From Aphelocoma coerulescens (Eukaryota > Chordata > Aves > Passeriformes > Corvidae), in the NCBI RefSeq assembly GCF_041296385.1, contig NC_091033.1:14900501-14964500 (forward strand): a stretch of DNA of 64,000 nucleotides, written 5' to 3'. Below the pieces are notes generated by a model. That model saw nothing but the letters and a program-made list of their open reading frames with translations, made no database searches and had not been told where the DNA came from. Below are positions 12,160 to 26,900 of the stretch, piece after piece. A program made the translations under genes and the position numbers. Numbering within the stretch: position 1 is the first letter of the stretch; each line of letters opens with the position of its first letter.

Positions 12160-12232
12160 AAAAAGAAGAGAAAAAAAACCCAACCAACCAAAAAAAACCA
12201 GCCCCAAACCCCCAACAAAAAAACCCAATCCA
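12160..12232. repeat. A/C-rich low-complexity tract
   Basis: The plus strand consists almost entirely of A and C, with runs of up to eight A's broken by CCC, CCAACCAACC and CCCC. The minus-strand reading gives a fake phenylalanine/leucine/glycine-rich frame, which can be ignored. It may be a degenerated microsatellite or an eroded retroposon tail. Confidence 0.7.
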
Positions 12233-15200
12233 ACTCAGTTATAACATCCCTTTCCAAATTCTCTCTACACCTCTACTTCGAAGATATTTTTGCCTTGAAA
12301 GAAATAATTTTAATGCAAAATTATTCCATAGCATTTGCAGTTGAAATCTGCCTCTGCAAGGACTACTCCATACTTCATTTTGAAGAGAGAGAATAAAATG
12401 CAAGGGAAATGTTTATTTCTGTAACACATATCTGTAACATCAAAAGTCAGCTGTAATTTAATTAGCAGCTATGGCAGATTACAAGATTTGTGATTCCTCC
12501 AATAAAGACAGATTTTTTTTTAGGAGCAATTAACACAAGACCAGATGTGAAGCCTTGAAATTCAGAGAGAACAAAAGTGGGAGGTGGAGTTGACAATAAA
12601 AACGCAGGAAGTGGAAACAAATAAGATGTTTTCTAATTTTTATCACAGTTGTCCTTGCTTGGGGGGAGACAGGTTGCTGTTACAGGCAGATCAAATGACA
12701 AAAGTGGTGCAGAGCTTCCTCATGTGCAGAATGTAATTCCTGTTATCTGTGCCCCTCCATTCACAGCAAAGTTGTTTATCCATTAAAAAAAAAATTACTT
12801 GTAGCAGTAATTTGGGAGTTCATGAACTTTTATTATTTGCTGCATTTAATAAGCACAGGGAAAGAAAAAGGTCATGTCTTGACTGGAATAGCTCGTAAGT
12901 GAATTTATCAGCAAAACACAGAAGATGAAGATAAAGACAATCCATGTTTAGTTGCTGTATTTGATTGTTTTCCTTGTGGCTTAATAGTGTAAATTAAAAG
13001 AGAGCTTAAATGTTAGCACCACTGACAAGATGGCACATCCAAAATTATAAAGAAGCAAATAAAATGATTCATGTGGAATTTTGAAATCTCTCAAAATATG
13101 TCAGCCACCAGATGTCACAAAACCTGCAGGGGATGATGCACTGCACCAAGAGAAGGGCAAGGCTCCGGCAAAGCACAGCATGGCAGGAAATTATCCTACC
13201 AGTCCCCATAAATCTGAGAGCCTGGGGATGAAAGGAATAAAACACACCAAAGACAAAACTGAGGTTTCCTGTGCCATCCTCTACCTCAAAGGAGAGGTGA
13301 AGTGTTCAAGACCAGCATCTTGAGCACAGCAGAAAATAAGACTGCCATAAACTAAAAAAGAACATTCAAAAATATCCAGGGCCAGCCTGACCCTACCCAA
13401 GTGTGACAAGGTCAGTATGTTCAGCATCACTCACAGGTGCTGCAGACCGAGCAGTTACCTGAACTGCCACCAGCACAAATTCCCAAATATTGATTTTTAT
13501 TCACACACAAAATGCAACAAATCCCGTGTGAAAGACACCATTCAGAACAACTAGAAAGTACTTTCTCCCTTGCCAAATGCATTTCCATGTACTTATGGAA
13601 ACACAGGAAATGTGTATGAATCCATTTATATCCCAGCTTGATGCTGATAGCAAATCCTCAGCCTAAGAAGTGATGCTCAGTAAAGAACTGGACAAAACCT
13701 GACCCAATTTAGCCAGAACTGAGACAGCAAAGTGTGCAAACAAGCATTTATCCTGGGCAGGAAAGAGTCCCAGCAGATAAACTCTGTATTAAGACCCCTG
13801 AACTTTTCTGAAGGCCCTGCAAGAGCGTTATTCCTTCTGACTCTGGATTTATTCACTTGGATTTCAGGGACCAAGGAGCTCTGGCAAAGCATCACAACCA
13901 AACCAGGGCACCCAGGCAGGGATGCAGGGCCTTTGGCATGGGGGTGCAGCAGAGGGACTGCAGACTGCTGGGGGAAGAGTTGTGTGCTCAAATTAATTAA
14001 TCTAATCAAATATCAACAGTAAGAAAGGTTAATAAAGAGAAAGACAGATTTTCAACCGCTTTGACCTTGAGTTGTTAATGAAGTGCAAATCCTAGGAAAT
14101 GTGGTTGCTTGGTGGAAGCAAGATAGCCTGCAAGTGAACCTGCAAAACAGCCACAGCATCCTATTTATCTCCTCTGGTTGGGGATACAATCTGGGAAATA
14201 TGGGGCTCCTAACTTGAAGCAGCTTGTGACATATAGAAAGGAAACAGAAGTGGTTTTTCAGTCAGATCACCCACTACGTCCAAAATAACAATCCACCCTC
14301 TATCCACTCTGACAAAATAACACATAATAGAACTAAAACTGTGCTGACAAAAATAGTCTGTTAAGCTTCCCATTCCTCTGAGGCCTGGAGTCTATTTTTG
14401 CTGCTGAGAGCTGAAGTTACACACGCCCCACCGAAGCTGCCTCGGCTCAGCCACTTGAAAGAAGCAGCCTGCAAAGCATTAATAATTCATCTGATTGAGT
14501 TTAGCTGGCACATTCAGCAACCAAACTGCACCAAACTCTCCTGTAAGGAGGGAGACAGGAGCTGTTTCAGAAGGATATTTCCTGCTCTACAGCACGTTCC
14601 TTTTAAGTTTCTCTCTTCCATGTGTTTATTGGTGATGGAAAGCTGCCTCGGGCAGTCCCAGAGAAAAAGGTGCTCATGTAGCACCAGAGCAGGAAAAGCA
14701 GAGACATCAGAAGGATGAAATTTTCCGTGTCAACCGTGATCCACCAATCCAATCTACATCTGATAGTCCTGTGCCCTTTGATAGTCCTTTTGAGAGGCTA
14801 CCCCTGGCACAGGAGGAGCAGCAAAGACCTCTGGTGCCATCTCTCCTCTTTCTGCTCACCTTAGAAATGAACAAAACCAGACGCAGCTCACACGTGAAAC
14901 ATCCCCTTATTCTGTGTGGATGCAAGGCACAAAGAGCTTCCAAAGGAAAGGCTCTGCTGCCACACCCACATGTCACTAATGAGTCCTACATTTATGTCCA
15001 TTCATTTTACTTTCAAAATATTTTCTAGAAAATGGGACTGAATTAAACCTCTGGCAGCCTCCAGGTTTATTCACTCTATCGATTGCTCTGGAGATGAGTG
15101 GGAGTAATTATTTTGAAAAGGTTCATTCTCCAGAGTGAAGATGGAGAGTGTTAAATGTGTTCAAACTGGTGAATAACAGACAGCTGAAAGTGAGAGAAGG

Positions 15201-15879
15201 TGCAGCCATCAATGACTGAGAAGGAAATGCACAAAGGACTGGGGTCTGCAACAGCAACTTTTGATGACCACAGTGGCATAAAAGGGATGTTGAAAAGGCC
15301 CCAAAACAGAGATTCCTCTCTTCTAAGGGGAGATGGGAAAGGCCCAGCTTTATTCCTCAACAGAGCCGTTCCCTGACATGTAGGACTGGAAGAGTTGCAG
15401 TTTTTATTTTCACAAACAGTGCCCTGGACACCAAAGCCTTGCTTTGGCTGGACAGAACTGGCACTAAAGCAGCCAACACACCCAGGGCAGCCCCAACCCC
15501 AATAATCTCCCACAGGAGAGGGGCACAACAGCCTCAGGACTCATGTGGTGAGGCAGGAAAATGATTTATTATCTAAAAGGATTTGTCCCAGTTTAGTTAC
15601 AATACTGGATTTTAGTGTTTTGCAACTAACACAGGTCCTGTGAGGCTCACGGTCACCTTTTCTATCACAGTTAAAAGTGCAGGTGTCAAAACCTGAGAAA
15701 GATGATAATCCATGGGCATAAATCATCCCAGCACCTGGGGACACAAAGCTCTGCAAAAGACAGGACACAATGTCTGGCAAAACATCTCCAAGAGAAAATC
15801 CATGGGCTGAGGTTTCATCGAGAAAAGCTGCACCTCACAAATAGCTTTGTGCTTTCAGCTCTCTGCTTATGTATAATCA

Positions 15880-15907
15880 CATATATATTTATATATATAA
15901 GCTATAT
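15880..15907. repeat. Short AT-dinucleotide tract
   Basis: An imperfect (AT)n/(TA)n run of about 28 bp, interrupted by TT and AGC. It is easily melted and probably length-variable. Confidence 0.85.
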
Positions 15908-18900
15908 CTTCTTAACAGATGGGAAAAATCCATAAATTAGGCCTCTCTGGCATTAATTTGTAGGTGATTTTTCATTTGCACAAAACCAACCTTAAGTAAT
16001 TTGTGCTTAGAAGAAAAAATAACCCAAGATCTTTCACCTTATTGAACTTCACCCTCTCATGGAACAGGTCATTTATTGAATCATTATTGGATTATCTTTC
16101 AGTAATTAAGTCTCTTCAGTATAGCAGTTATTCATTTGAGTAGGTCTTAAAATATCACAGCAAGAGAGCATTAGCAACCACTTTTAGAAAAGTAATTCAG
16201 TCTAAAGAAAATGGAAACTCATCTGTCCTGCCCCGTGTGTTATTCTGGCCCCCAAAAACCTCGGGTGCTCAGGTCCTGCTGGATCAAAGAGAATGGCTCA
16301 GAAACACTTGCTCACCATGCAGGAGGCTTTCCCTATTTGCAGAAAATTCAGGATTTAAGCAGGGTGCTCATTTTCCTGGATTTTACAACTGCTTGTGCCA
16401 CAGCAATAGAAAATGAACAGCCAGATCTGTCACACCCATAACTGGTCATCACTTCGATATCTTGTGAGCAAATAAACCACAGAATGGAATTTGTTCAAAG
16501 GTTTTTCAGAATGTGTGGACCGAGCCATTTTTCTTAGAAAGACATCCAATACATTTCGACTGATTTACTCTTTTTCAACTGAAAAATGTGCCCATGCAGA
16601 AAGAGAGGAATCTGCTCATTTGTCTGGGGATTTCCAGGCCTTCGGTGCTGCAAATCCCAGGGCTGCAGCCATCAGGAAGGCCCAGACAAGTCGCTACTGA
16701 ATGGGCTCAGTTTATCCAGCAGCACAGGACATATTTTGTAAGATAAAGATAAAACCCAGTAAAACCATGAGCAGAGCCACATCATCACTCTTCTTCTATC
16801 CCAGTGGCCACATCCAGCCTCTGCTCCTGGGAGCAGCAGCCTCCAGAGCCACCAGCACTGGGGTGCACAGGTGGCCCCGTGGCCACTCCCAGGGGCTTTG
16901 GTGCTCCAGGAGGGTGATGCACTCACAGGATGTGAGCAGCTCATTGTTCAAAAGCAGATGATTAAACTGCTTTTACCTGTAAGCCAAAGATTCCAGCCCA
17001 TAAAACAAAATTATGCATCCAGAGCAGAAATCTCATGCATGGAAAGAAGAGCATCAGAAAAGCTGGGAGCAGCTGCAGGTTTTGCAGAGCTCCCCGCAGG
17101 GTGGGCTGTGCTCTGGGCTGCCTGAATGGCACTCACAAGGCAGGGGCTCCCTGCAAAGATACAGCCAGTCCTCATCAGAGTCTGACTGATTAGGAAGGGA
17201 AGCCAAATAAAGGAGTACAAATTGCCCACTGACCCAGACTGAATCCCTGGGATAAGCACAGGAAGCAAATAAGGTCCGTGATGGATCTGTGTGCTCCCTG
17301 CCCTCCTCGCTCCCAACAGACACTGATGGATCTCACACTGGTGCCAGAGAGCTCTCATTCCTGGGCAGCAGTCATTTGTTGGGAAGAGAAAGTCGCAGTT
17401 AACACTAAAGGGACTTCTTTTGCTTTACTGCTCGTAATTCAGGCTGCCTGGTGTTGCTTCTTTCTGCAATTCCCGGTCTCTATGAGCTTGCATTAAGAAG
17501 TTGCCTGGCACAAAGCCGGCATCATTTGCCTCCTCTTTGATGCCAAAAGCTCTTGCTTTTTACATCTCCCAGGATCTCAGGCACAGCCCAGCAGCCATCT
17601 GCAGAGCTTTCTCCTCCTCCCCCCAAGTCTCAATTATTTTGCCATCTAAGCAGCAGTTACTCCAACACTGAGCTGCAATTCCCAGGGGACTGCAGCTCTC
17701 CTGCAGTTTGGCTGGAGTTCTAGCCAAGTTTCTTTCCCATTTCGTGGTATTATTCCAATCAGCTGAACACCACCCGTGTCATGTAACCTCACAATTCCTG
17801 GACAAAGCTGTTTGGAGTCCTGTAGGTTATTTCCTCTGAGACTTATGAATAAACTATAGCTCCCAGCACCAAAAGATTTCATTAAACTGACAAACACCCA
17901 AAAGATTGGAGCTTTTTTCAACAGCTCTTTCCATTCCAAGAGAGACAGACTGCACTGGGAGCTGCACTGGCAGAGCTCTACAGGGTGGCCTCCCCCCATC
18001 CTTTGTTTTCCCCTCTAATTTGTCCTCCAGTTTTGATGTCTCCAGTCTCCCTGCTCACACTTGCCCAGCAGAAGGGGCGGTGTAGAAGTACAGAAAAGTA
18101 AAACTAGCCTCATTTTTGTGATAAGCAAAAAAAATAGTATTTTTGAGGATGAGGAATTTTGCATTTTTGTGTTTATTTTAGTTATCTTTATTTTCTGGTC
18201 TGGCACTTCCCAGCTGAAGTTAGAACCTGAAGTTATGACCTATCACACTGCAGAAAGCCATTACTACAGAAATCACCAGTTGGACGTGGTGCCCACCCAC
18301 ACAGAGCTGTGCAGACATGGGCAGATTTTTGGGAACATATTTTAATCACCTTAACAAGGGAAAAAAATAGCTAACCTCTGCTGCACCTTGACTAGTGATA
18401 CCACAGGCACCCTGCCAGCTCTGTGTGCAGATGTGCCAGAGCATCACCCACAAACAGGCCATGCTTGTGAAAATTAAGCAACCAAAGCAGTGCCACTAAA
18501 AAGCCAATCCCAGTCCTCCCTGCTGCAGTTGCACCAGGATCTGCTCAAGGAATAAACAAACACCTCTGAAAAGTAAGCTGGCACATCAAAGCCAATAATG
18601 AACCCAGCTCATCTTCAGCTGAGTCTGCTCTGAGGCCCAGGACTGCAGAGGGAGGGAGGGCAGAGAGCAGCATCCCCCTGGCAGCATCACCGAGCCCCCT
18701 GTGCCACCCTCCGGTGGGGTCCCTGCAGGGCCACCACAGGCACTGGGAAAGCTGGTAGGATCTGTCTGGTTCTGTGTATTGGCTTGGGAGAAGGAAAAGC
18801 AGGTGACTGCCACTTGAAATCTGAAAGGAACTGTAAAATACAAAGGGCTCTGCTTACGGTGGCTTGGCTGGGAGGCAAAAATGCCAAGGAGGGAGAGGAT

Positions 18901-19106
18901 TGCTTTAGTGTCTTCCAGCACATGGAAATAGGATCCCACAGCTCGGCATAGCCCTTCTGACTGCAAGGCAACATCAAGACCACCACTTCCCACAGCCGTG
19001 AGTCAATGATAAATGTCCCCTCTCCTGAGGAGCTCCCACCATGCCCACCTGCCCTGCAGCAGGGCCTCAGTGCTGGCACCACAGTGCTGGCACAGGGGCT
19101 TCTTCC

Positions 19107-19144
19107 TGCTCTGCCCCACAATCCCTGCTCTGCCCCACAATCCC
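19107..19144 (+). repeat. Tandem duplication, 19-bp unit
   Basis: TGCTCTGCCCCACAATCCC occurs twice head to tail without mismatch (19107-19125 and 19126-19144) and is followed by a partial third unit beginning with a related GCTCT. Just upstream, AGTGCTGGCAC is also duplicated. This looks like local replication slippage. Confidence 0.9.
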
Positions 19145-22100
19145 CGCTCTCACTGCCCCTTGCACCTGGGACAGGACAAAACGGGAAACATGCCCTGGTT
19201 GTCACCAGGAGAGGAACCTCCTGCCCTCATGACTCTGAACCCCCTGGGACAGCCCAGCACCTTCACCCCAAGAGCAGCCAGTCCCAACCACGAGCACACC
19301 TCCTCTCATTTGTTCGCTTTTACTGAGCAATCAATCCAGGGATAATTCCTGCCATTTTTGCAGTCATCCCTTCCATTTATTTGATCAGCTGTTGTACTTC
19401 CCTGCTTACCTGCACTGGGGTTTTCATTTATTCAGGTTTGTGGCTGGTGTTTACTTTATTTTTAATTCAGTGACCTGCTTTTGCTCCCCTGTCCTGTGAC
19501 ATCGTTTCAAGAGCGGCAGAGAGGGCAGCACTGTGATTATGAGACTGATCAAATGAGCAAACCCCCTCCTAGCCCTAATGACCATCATGACCCTGGCACA
19601 CACCTGGGAAATGCCCCTGTGTGTCAGTGGGACCTGAGCCTGACCTTCCCCAGGCTGCTCAGCTCATTACAGAGATCAGAGCAGCAGCCTTGGCTCCCTC
19701 CCTGCACAAAGGGATCTGAGTATTTGGATAATCCCCGTCTCTGCTGTACCAGTGAAGATGGGCTGATGTCAAATGAAAGGAACAGAGGGGGAAAAAAAAC
19801 ACTTTTCTTGCTGGCAGCTGTGTTGTACCAAACTGCTGAAGTGAGCTGGAAAGTGTTACCTTAAAAAAGTTCCCAATTCAGACAACAAATAAACACAACC
19901 AGTCCTTTGTCCATCCTACAGACCAGCTTGGGCTGAACTGTGTCTGAGAGCACAGATCTGCAATAATTGATCCTCTGATGATGTGACTCAGGTGCAGCTG
20001 TTAAAGTTTGTGCTGCCCATTACTGGAGCTCCCTGTTTCCCTTCCTCCCAGGCTCCCCGGCTGCAGTGTGCCAGCTGCCTGCCAGAGATGCCACTAAACA
20101 GAAAGCAGCAGCACCAGCACACGTGGGGAGTCTGTCAGCACAGGAGAGCTGCCACCAGCACTCCCCGGCAGCAGAGCAGCCTCAGACATCTGCCTGCCCC
20201 ACATCCATCTGCTCTGCACGGCTGGAAAGCTGCTGTGAATCCCATTTGCACCAAGGGCTGCCAGCTGAACAGAAACCCACATGTTCTGCATTTGCAGGGA
20301 CACCCAAACCCACAAGAGCTGCAGGAGCTGCTCACTCACCGTGGTGACAACCTGGAGCTCCTGACCAGCCTGGCAATGCTCAGGGGTCACCCAGCAAGTG
20401 CAGAGGATTTTTTAAACTCCAAATTATGCCAAGTCTATTTGCTTTCTTTCAACTGCCTCTGAAGTCTTCATTCATTCCCCCAGTTATGATGCACAATAAG
20501 GTTTTTGCTTTAAAACAGGCTTTTTCCTATTTCTCTACTGACTGAGGCAAACATTTAACCAGCATGTAATAGAAAAATCCCTTCAAGGTGCAAAGAAATG
20601 CAAGTGTTCCTACATTGAAAATCTCGTCAGAAAGAAAAACCAGCAGTAAACACTGCTCTGAGCATGAAGTGGAACAGAACAAGACTGCAGAGAGGAGCTA
20701 AAGAGACACTCTCTGCTTGTCACCCACAGAGAAGGGGCTCCTGTCCCCCGCAGCCATCCAGTCTCCCACACCCAGAGGTGCTGCAGCCTCTGTAACTGGG
20801 CAGTTTCCTTTTCCTCTGACTTGCAAACCCCTCTTTATTCAGATTAAAATGACTTTACAGCCACCTGAAGGTATGGGAGGCTCTTGTGTGTTTGTTTCTC
20901 AAGCTGTGTAGAGCAAATCACCTGCACCTGATCACACCTGAAGGGTGGGTGCTGAGTGGATCCCCAGGGAGCTGCCAGGGGCTCTCCCTGTCCTGGATCC
21001 ATCCCTTTGTACAGTGACTCCTGCTAAGCCAATTTATTGCAACACTACCCACACTCATTCCCTCATGCCTGATTCTCTGATCATCCTTTGCTCTACACAC
21101 AGGAGCTTTGGTACATTCCTGGTTCCTGAAAGAAGGTTTCCTTTTTCTTTTTTTTTAGTTGGCCAATTTATAAAGAATGAGAACATAAAGGGAGAATTAA
21201 AACAGGCAGAAGTCTCACACTCGAAATCAATTCCAATCAAACACCAGCCACCTTCTTACAAATGAGCCCATCCATCACAGAAATGCAAATTATTATTTAT
21301 AGCCAGAGCTTTTCTGAGGCCAGAATAATGTGCCGAGCACTAGAATTTAATTCCCATTTCCAATATGTTTGGAAACTGAGCACATTAGTTAGGTGCAGAT
21401 CCATAGTATCTCCATGAGCGTTCAGCTTTCTAGTGACAACTACAAAGAAAAAAATCTGCTGCCTGCAAACCAGGCAGCTGCTCTGCTGGTGTTCTCCTGC
21501 AGGCTCATAAACCTGCATTACTATATCCAACATTATACACAGTGTAAGAGGAGCGTGTTTGATTTAACCCCAAATGTTAATACAATAGAACCAGCAGCAG
21601 CACCTTCTCAAAGCTTAATTTCTTCTCTTCATTGCTATGGAGCTGCTTCCTAGTACAGAAATGTGGAAATTCAGATACTAATCCCTGATTTGGATTTAAT
21701 TTCCTGGTTGTGAACAGATTTTTTGCTTTGCAACATTTTCCTCTGGGTCATCTTTTAACTGACACAAGCACATATTTCACACTTATCCAAACACCTGAAC
21801 AAACCAAATCCTTTCCTTCAGAGACTGAGACTTCATGAAGCTGCACCCAAAAGAAAAGAAAAACTTCCCAAAGTGTCACAGAAATTCTATGAGCCTGAAA
21901 CAGCATCTCCTTAAGAAGGAAGAGAGCAGGGACCTTGATGAGATTTAACAGCTGCTGTGGAAAAGTGCAGGTAGTAAAAGCCAAAAAATATGAATTCTGT
22001 AATGGATAAATAGAGGATTCAAGAAAACTCAGGCTGAAGTCCCTAAGCACTCTCATTTGAAACTTGCAGTGAATGAGGGGCAGAAGTTTTCTGGACATTA

Positions 22101-23759
22101 ACATAAAAGTTTTATTGAAGTTTCTGTTGTAAGTGTTGGTGATAAAATTTGGCACATAAACCCTCAGAGCTCAGAGTATTAGAGAGACATTAAATTATTT
22201 ATGGCTGAAAAAGCACAAAATACCAGACCAAATTACAGAGAACCAGGCTATGCCAGATGTTTCACGACTGTGTGTATTTTCAGTCCTTAATTAAAAGAAG
22301 AAACAGGAACAAGAAGTCCCCAAGTCACAATCATTACAAAAATTTGGAGGAAAAAACTAAATCAAGTCTCTTATGATTCTCTAGGGACTTAAATTAAGTG
22401 TCCAATAAAGTGGGCAGTTAACCATGTAAGAACAGATCTCTTGAGTGCTTTAATTAAATGTGACTCATCTAAGTCACAACTGTCTTGGAAACTTCAGGTT
22501 CTCTTCTCAAGGCCATACAACAGGAACAACACTGAAAATTCACACTTTGGAAGTCAAATGTGCAGAGGAACAGATGACAGGGAACAGATACAGATAATTT
22601 GCAGGTTGTGCCATGAGGTGGACATTTGCCTTTCCTGCCAAGGGGGGGATAACAGGAAAAACAGAACTTCAAGAGAGTTGGAAGTTATAATATATACAAA
22701 TGTACCCTGACCTCCAGCCTGCTCAGGAAAGAGTAATCCAGGCCTACTTCTCCATTTCAGTGGAGCAAGACTTTTTTATTTTACAGAGATTGGGAGTGGA
22801 TCTTTGAGCCTCAGCAGATGTTCTTCACTGAGCTCTTGCTTACCAGTGAGCAGAGAACAGTCCTGGCTCCTGCACAGTGCAAACCAGCCCAGAGAGTTTG
22901 GAGGGATGACCAAGATGTGACACTGTCATCATAGGAAATCAGGACATTTTGGAACACGAAATTTTCTGCTTATGCAGAGTAGTTTATTGCATGTTATATT
23001 CTAATCCCTCCAGGCCTCTCTGCAGCATAGGAAACTGGCTGAACACTGGATTTACTGACCCTAAAATCTGTGTCACAGCAATGATGGCAACAACTTCAGT
23101 TTTAAGTGGGAATTTAGATGTGAACTCAAGTTTTTAATTGCAGCTAAAGTGTCCCCAGCCTGACAAAGGTGAGACCTCAAACACTGTCCCAGGGCAGGGT
23201 TGAGCAAACACAGTGGAGAAGTGACTGCAATAAATAACTTGCAATCTAAACCTCTCCAAACAGCCCCCTTCTCTTAGATCCTGTTTTCAACCACCCATCC
23301 ACATTCTTTACAGCTCCCTTTCCCTGCCAGAACCTTTATGGGTTTTAAGGTAAGGTAGGCAGCAACACTAAATAGGATTTGTGCAGCTGACACCCCCGTG
23401 GTCATTTTGCCCCTGACTGGAGCACAGATTGTTCTTGCTGCAGGATAAATCTGCACAAAATGGTCACCAAGCAGTTGGGGCTGCAGGAAAAGATCCATTT
23501 CACTCTGGGACATTAAACTACACTTGAACTTTCAAAAACCTAATTTTCTTGGGGATCAATACAGTCAATACAGGTGTTAAGGGGAAAACAATTACATTTG
23601 CTGTACTTGTGCACTGCCTGATGACCTACACACAGCTCTGGCTGCTGGCCCACAAAAGCTCTGCTCTTTCATGAATCAAGAGGAAACTCTGGTGATACAC
23701 AACTAGAGGGGAAAATCCCCTGGCAGTGGACACAGCCCTCGCAGGTGTTACAGCCTCTG

Positions 23760-23940
23760 ATTATTTCCTCCAGTGACTTCAATCAGCTGCTCTCACCTTG
23801 AGATTCACAACCAGTCAAGTGCTCTCCCCTCCCCACCGCTGCCTGTATTTGACAATTGATTTTCTGGCATATTAAACCAATGATTATTAATGGTGCCACA
23901 GCTGTCTATGTCACTGATTGTGATCAGCTCAAGTTCTCTT
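23760..23940. promoter_or_regulatory. CNE-like block
   Basis: This block mixes homeodomain and PBX/MEIS-type words: TGACAATTGATTTT, a CCAAT followed by GATTATTAATGG (about 23876-23892), and ACTGATTGTGATCAG (about 23911-23925). Such clustering resembles vertebrate developmental conserved elements. I cannot see conservation from one sequence, so this rests on motif content alone. Confidence 0.25.
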
Positions 23941-26900
23941 CAGCAGATAAATATTTTTCTATAAACCTAGCAACGCTTGCTTTGTGGAGAAAACTGTCAG
24001 CTTCTCAGTGAAGAAACTATATCTTCTCAAACATTTGTGCAGTGTGTAGTAAAACATAACCTTGATCCAAATATAAAAAGTGTTTAGGTAGGAGATGAAA
24101 GGGTGGTTTCTTGAATTAGAAATAATATCCTAGCCAGGAGTTATTCATGAAAGTGGAGTCTTAATATTTACTTAGGCTTTCAGCAGCACTGATTTGCACT
24201 AGAATTTATTAACTTTTCAAATATTGCACGAAGTACCTGGGTACTGAAATGTTCCCCACGAGAAGCTCACCAGAAATAGGGTCTATCAGAACAGTGTCTA
24301 TTTTAGCATTCAACTGGCCTTGATTCTGCTTCACCTGGAGTCAAGGTTTAAAATACCCATTTCCAGATTAAAAAGTAGAGTTTGCTTACAGACAAGAGGT
24401 CCAGGAAAGGTTCTCACAGACTCTGAACGAGCCCTGCCCAGAAAGGTCTGTTGGCAGCACCTGAACCCCCTGACTGCAGTGGATTCCTGTGCCAGGGACA
24501 GACTCATCCCCTCTGTCCTGACCCAGCAGCTGGAAGCAGCTCAGAGCTCCCAGGGGTCTTGTGCAACGCCAGGACCCACTGTGACTCTTCCCGAAAATCC
24601 CAGGCACCCAACCCTGTCAAACCCAGAGAAGGATCTGAGAAACCCTCAGTGAGCCATGGCCAGGTGGAGGCAGCCCCACACATGCACAAACACCACACCA
24701 GAAGTCCTCTGTTGGCACTTTTTTCTGCATGTCCAACAGCTGTGCTGGACGGCTCCTGATTCCAGCAGCTCACAGGATCCAAAAGGGTTCCCTGCTTTGC
24801 ACTGTGTACAATACTCACTGTGTTTTACATTACAGTGACTGAAGTCCTGACAAGACACAAAACTCATCAATCAACTCAGGGCACAGCACAAAAAAGTTTA
24901 CTACAAGCCTTCTCTCTGCTCAGTTTGTGTGCAGAATGTCTATTTTAATAAACATGGATCTAGCTGAAGATTTCCTTTAAGAAAAAAAAAAACAGATGTT
25001 ATTTACACAACAAAAGCTGCCCATTTTTTTAATGGCATCAGGCTCACAAACATGCTCAGAGAACTTGCAGTTGAATGGTGAAAAGGCAAAATGCATCAAG
25101 CACCAGAGATGTGAAAGTTTTTTAAACAGGAGCAGGGATCTGGCACACGGCCTTGGGAGAGCCAGAGCAGGTGTTCAAGAAACACCAAGTTCTGTCTCGG
25201 AGGCACCAGGCTCATCAATAATGGATTCCTCGGCATTCAACTGCATTTCTTCCCCATTTAAAGTTTGATACAGCTTGTTCATTTTCAGGAGATATTTTTT
25301 CCCCCGAGGAGCCCCAACACTTTGTTGTCACAGCTCCTGGAACTTCTCTACTGGCGCTTGGCCCAGACAAGTTGTTACTGAGCACACGCCTTTATTATTG
25401 CTGAAAGACAGATTTGACAATTCTGATAATGAACAAGTGCTGGTGCTCCAAGGGACACTGACTGCTCCCCATTCTCTAAATGCTTAAAATGGTACCTTGA
25501 ACATCTACAGACCCCGAGCTGAACTTGTCACAATGAGAACTTCAAGGAAAGAAAGCCTCCCTTCTCTTTTGCTGAGTCTGTGACACCCACAGACCTCACA
25601 CCCAGTGTTGCAGAGGTGCAGAAAGCCCCAGGTATTCATCTGGAAATGGTCAGTGCTGATGCATTTGAATTAGTCTGGGTTGTTAAGAACCTAATTCCTG
25701 GGTTAGACTCTTGCCTGGTCACCTGTCTCAGCTCTGGGCTTGTTTCAGAGCTGTTGTTTAGGTTATGCTGCTGATTTCTGCAGTGTTCCCCATGCACTGA
25801 GTTACACAGAGCTTCTCTCTGCTGTCACTTGGCTCAGTCCCACTGAGGTGTAACACCCCAGCGTGACAGATCTCATCACAAGTTTCCAGATAGCCCAAGT
25901 TCTCCTCATTAGACTCGTCTGTACCAGAGGAGTTTGCCAACCAAAAACCATATGGTTTTCCTTCACGTGCCTGGAGACCCCACTGCTTCCCTGCACAGAA
26001 CACTCCAAACAACATATGGGGATGCAATGCATCCCCTCCCAGCAGGCCATAAACCACCACCAAGGAGACTCCATCCAGCTTTATCAGATGTATCTCAGAA
26101 CATTCTCCCACTGCTGCCCTGCTGGGAATTCCAGAGTTCAGGGGCATCATGACTAAAGTCTTGCCAGCAGCCACTTGCAACAGCACTGAGCCAACTCAGA
26201 GCCAATTTCAGACATGAATTCAAATATAACATGCAGTTCTTTCCAATTCAGGTGGAAGCTCCTTACATAAAATGAAAACAAGTTAAATTGCTGCGCCTTT
26301 ATGTGCACCTTGAAAACTACAGGCCAGCACTCAGAGCTCCCAGCCAGATCCTACCTGAGGTTCATTATTTCTCTTGTGAATTATGTTTACAGCCAGGAGC
26401 CACAGAGTGGAGCATTCAGAGTCACTGCCCAGCAGTGGCCCTGCAGAGGGGTTTAGCACAGAGCTGCAGCCCAAGATCCCCATCCTCTCCGTGCTGGAGA
26501 TGCCAGAGAAGCCCTTCTCTGCCACAGAGCAGCACACTGTGCCACGTGTTTGTGACACACCTGAAGATTTCATGTCAGGCTTCAGCTCGTACAAACGGCA
26601 GGAAGGACTTGAGGACCCTGAAGTGATGGGAGGCTCTGACACAGTGACAGAACCTTAAGCAGATGGATCAGAATGAAAAAAAATGCTGCTGGGAAGAGCT
26701 GGTGCACTGAACACAGCATTCATTCTGTGCTTGCAAATACACTCAGTGCTGAAGACAAACTTCTACTCATGTTATTGGTTTTGAGGTTTGTAAGTGTTTT
26801 TCAGCCAGAATTCTCTGTGGAAATGGTTTGATCTCTTCAGTGCTACTAAATTCCCAGAATCAAGTCAGATCCAATAACACGGTGCAGCTTGAATACAGAA

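Larger units (their letters stand above)
12233..23759. other. Gene-free unique DNA
   Basis: About 11.5 kb with no supportable exon, tRNA or transposon. Open frames reach 172 codons (minus strand, 18687-19205) but compete with overlapping frames on both strands in a GC-richer patch and match nothing I recognise. Local simple repeats are listed separately. A tandem AGATAAAGATAAA lies near 16742. Long stretches of average AT content show no obvious structure. Confidence 0.55.
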
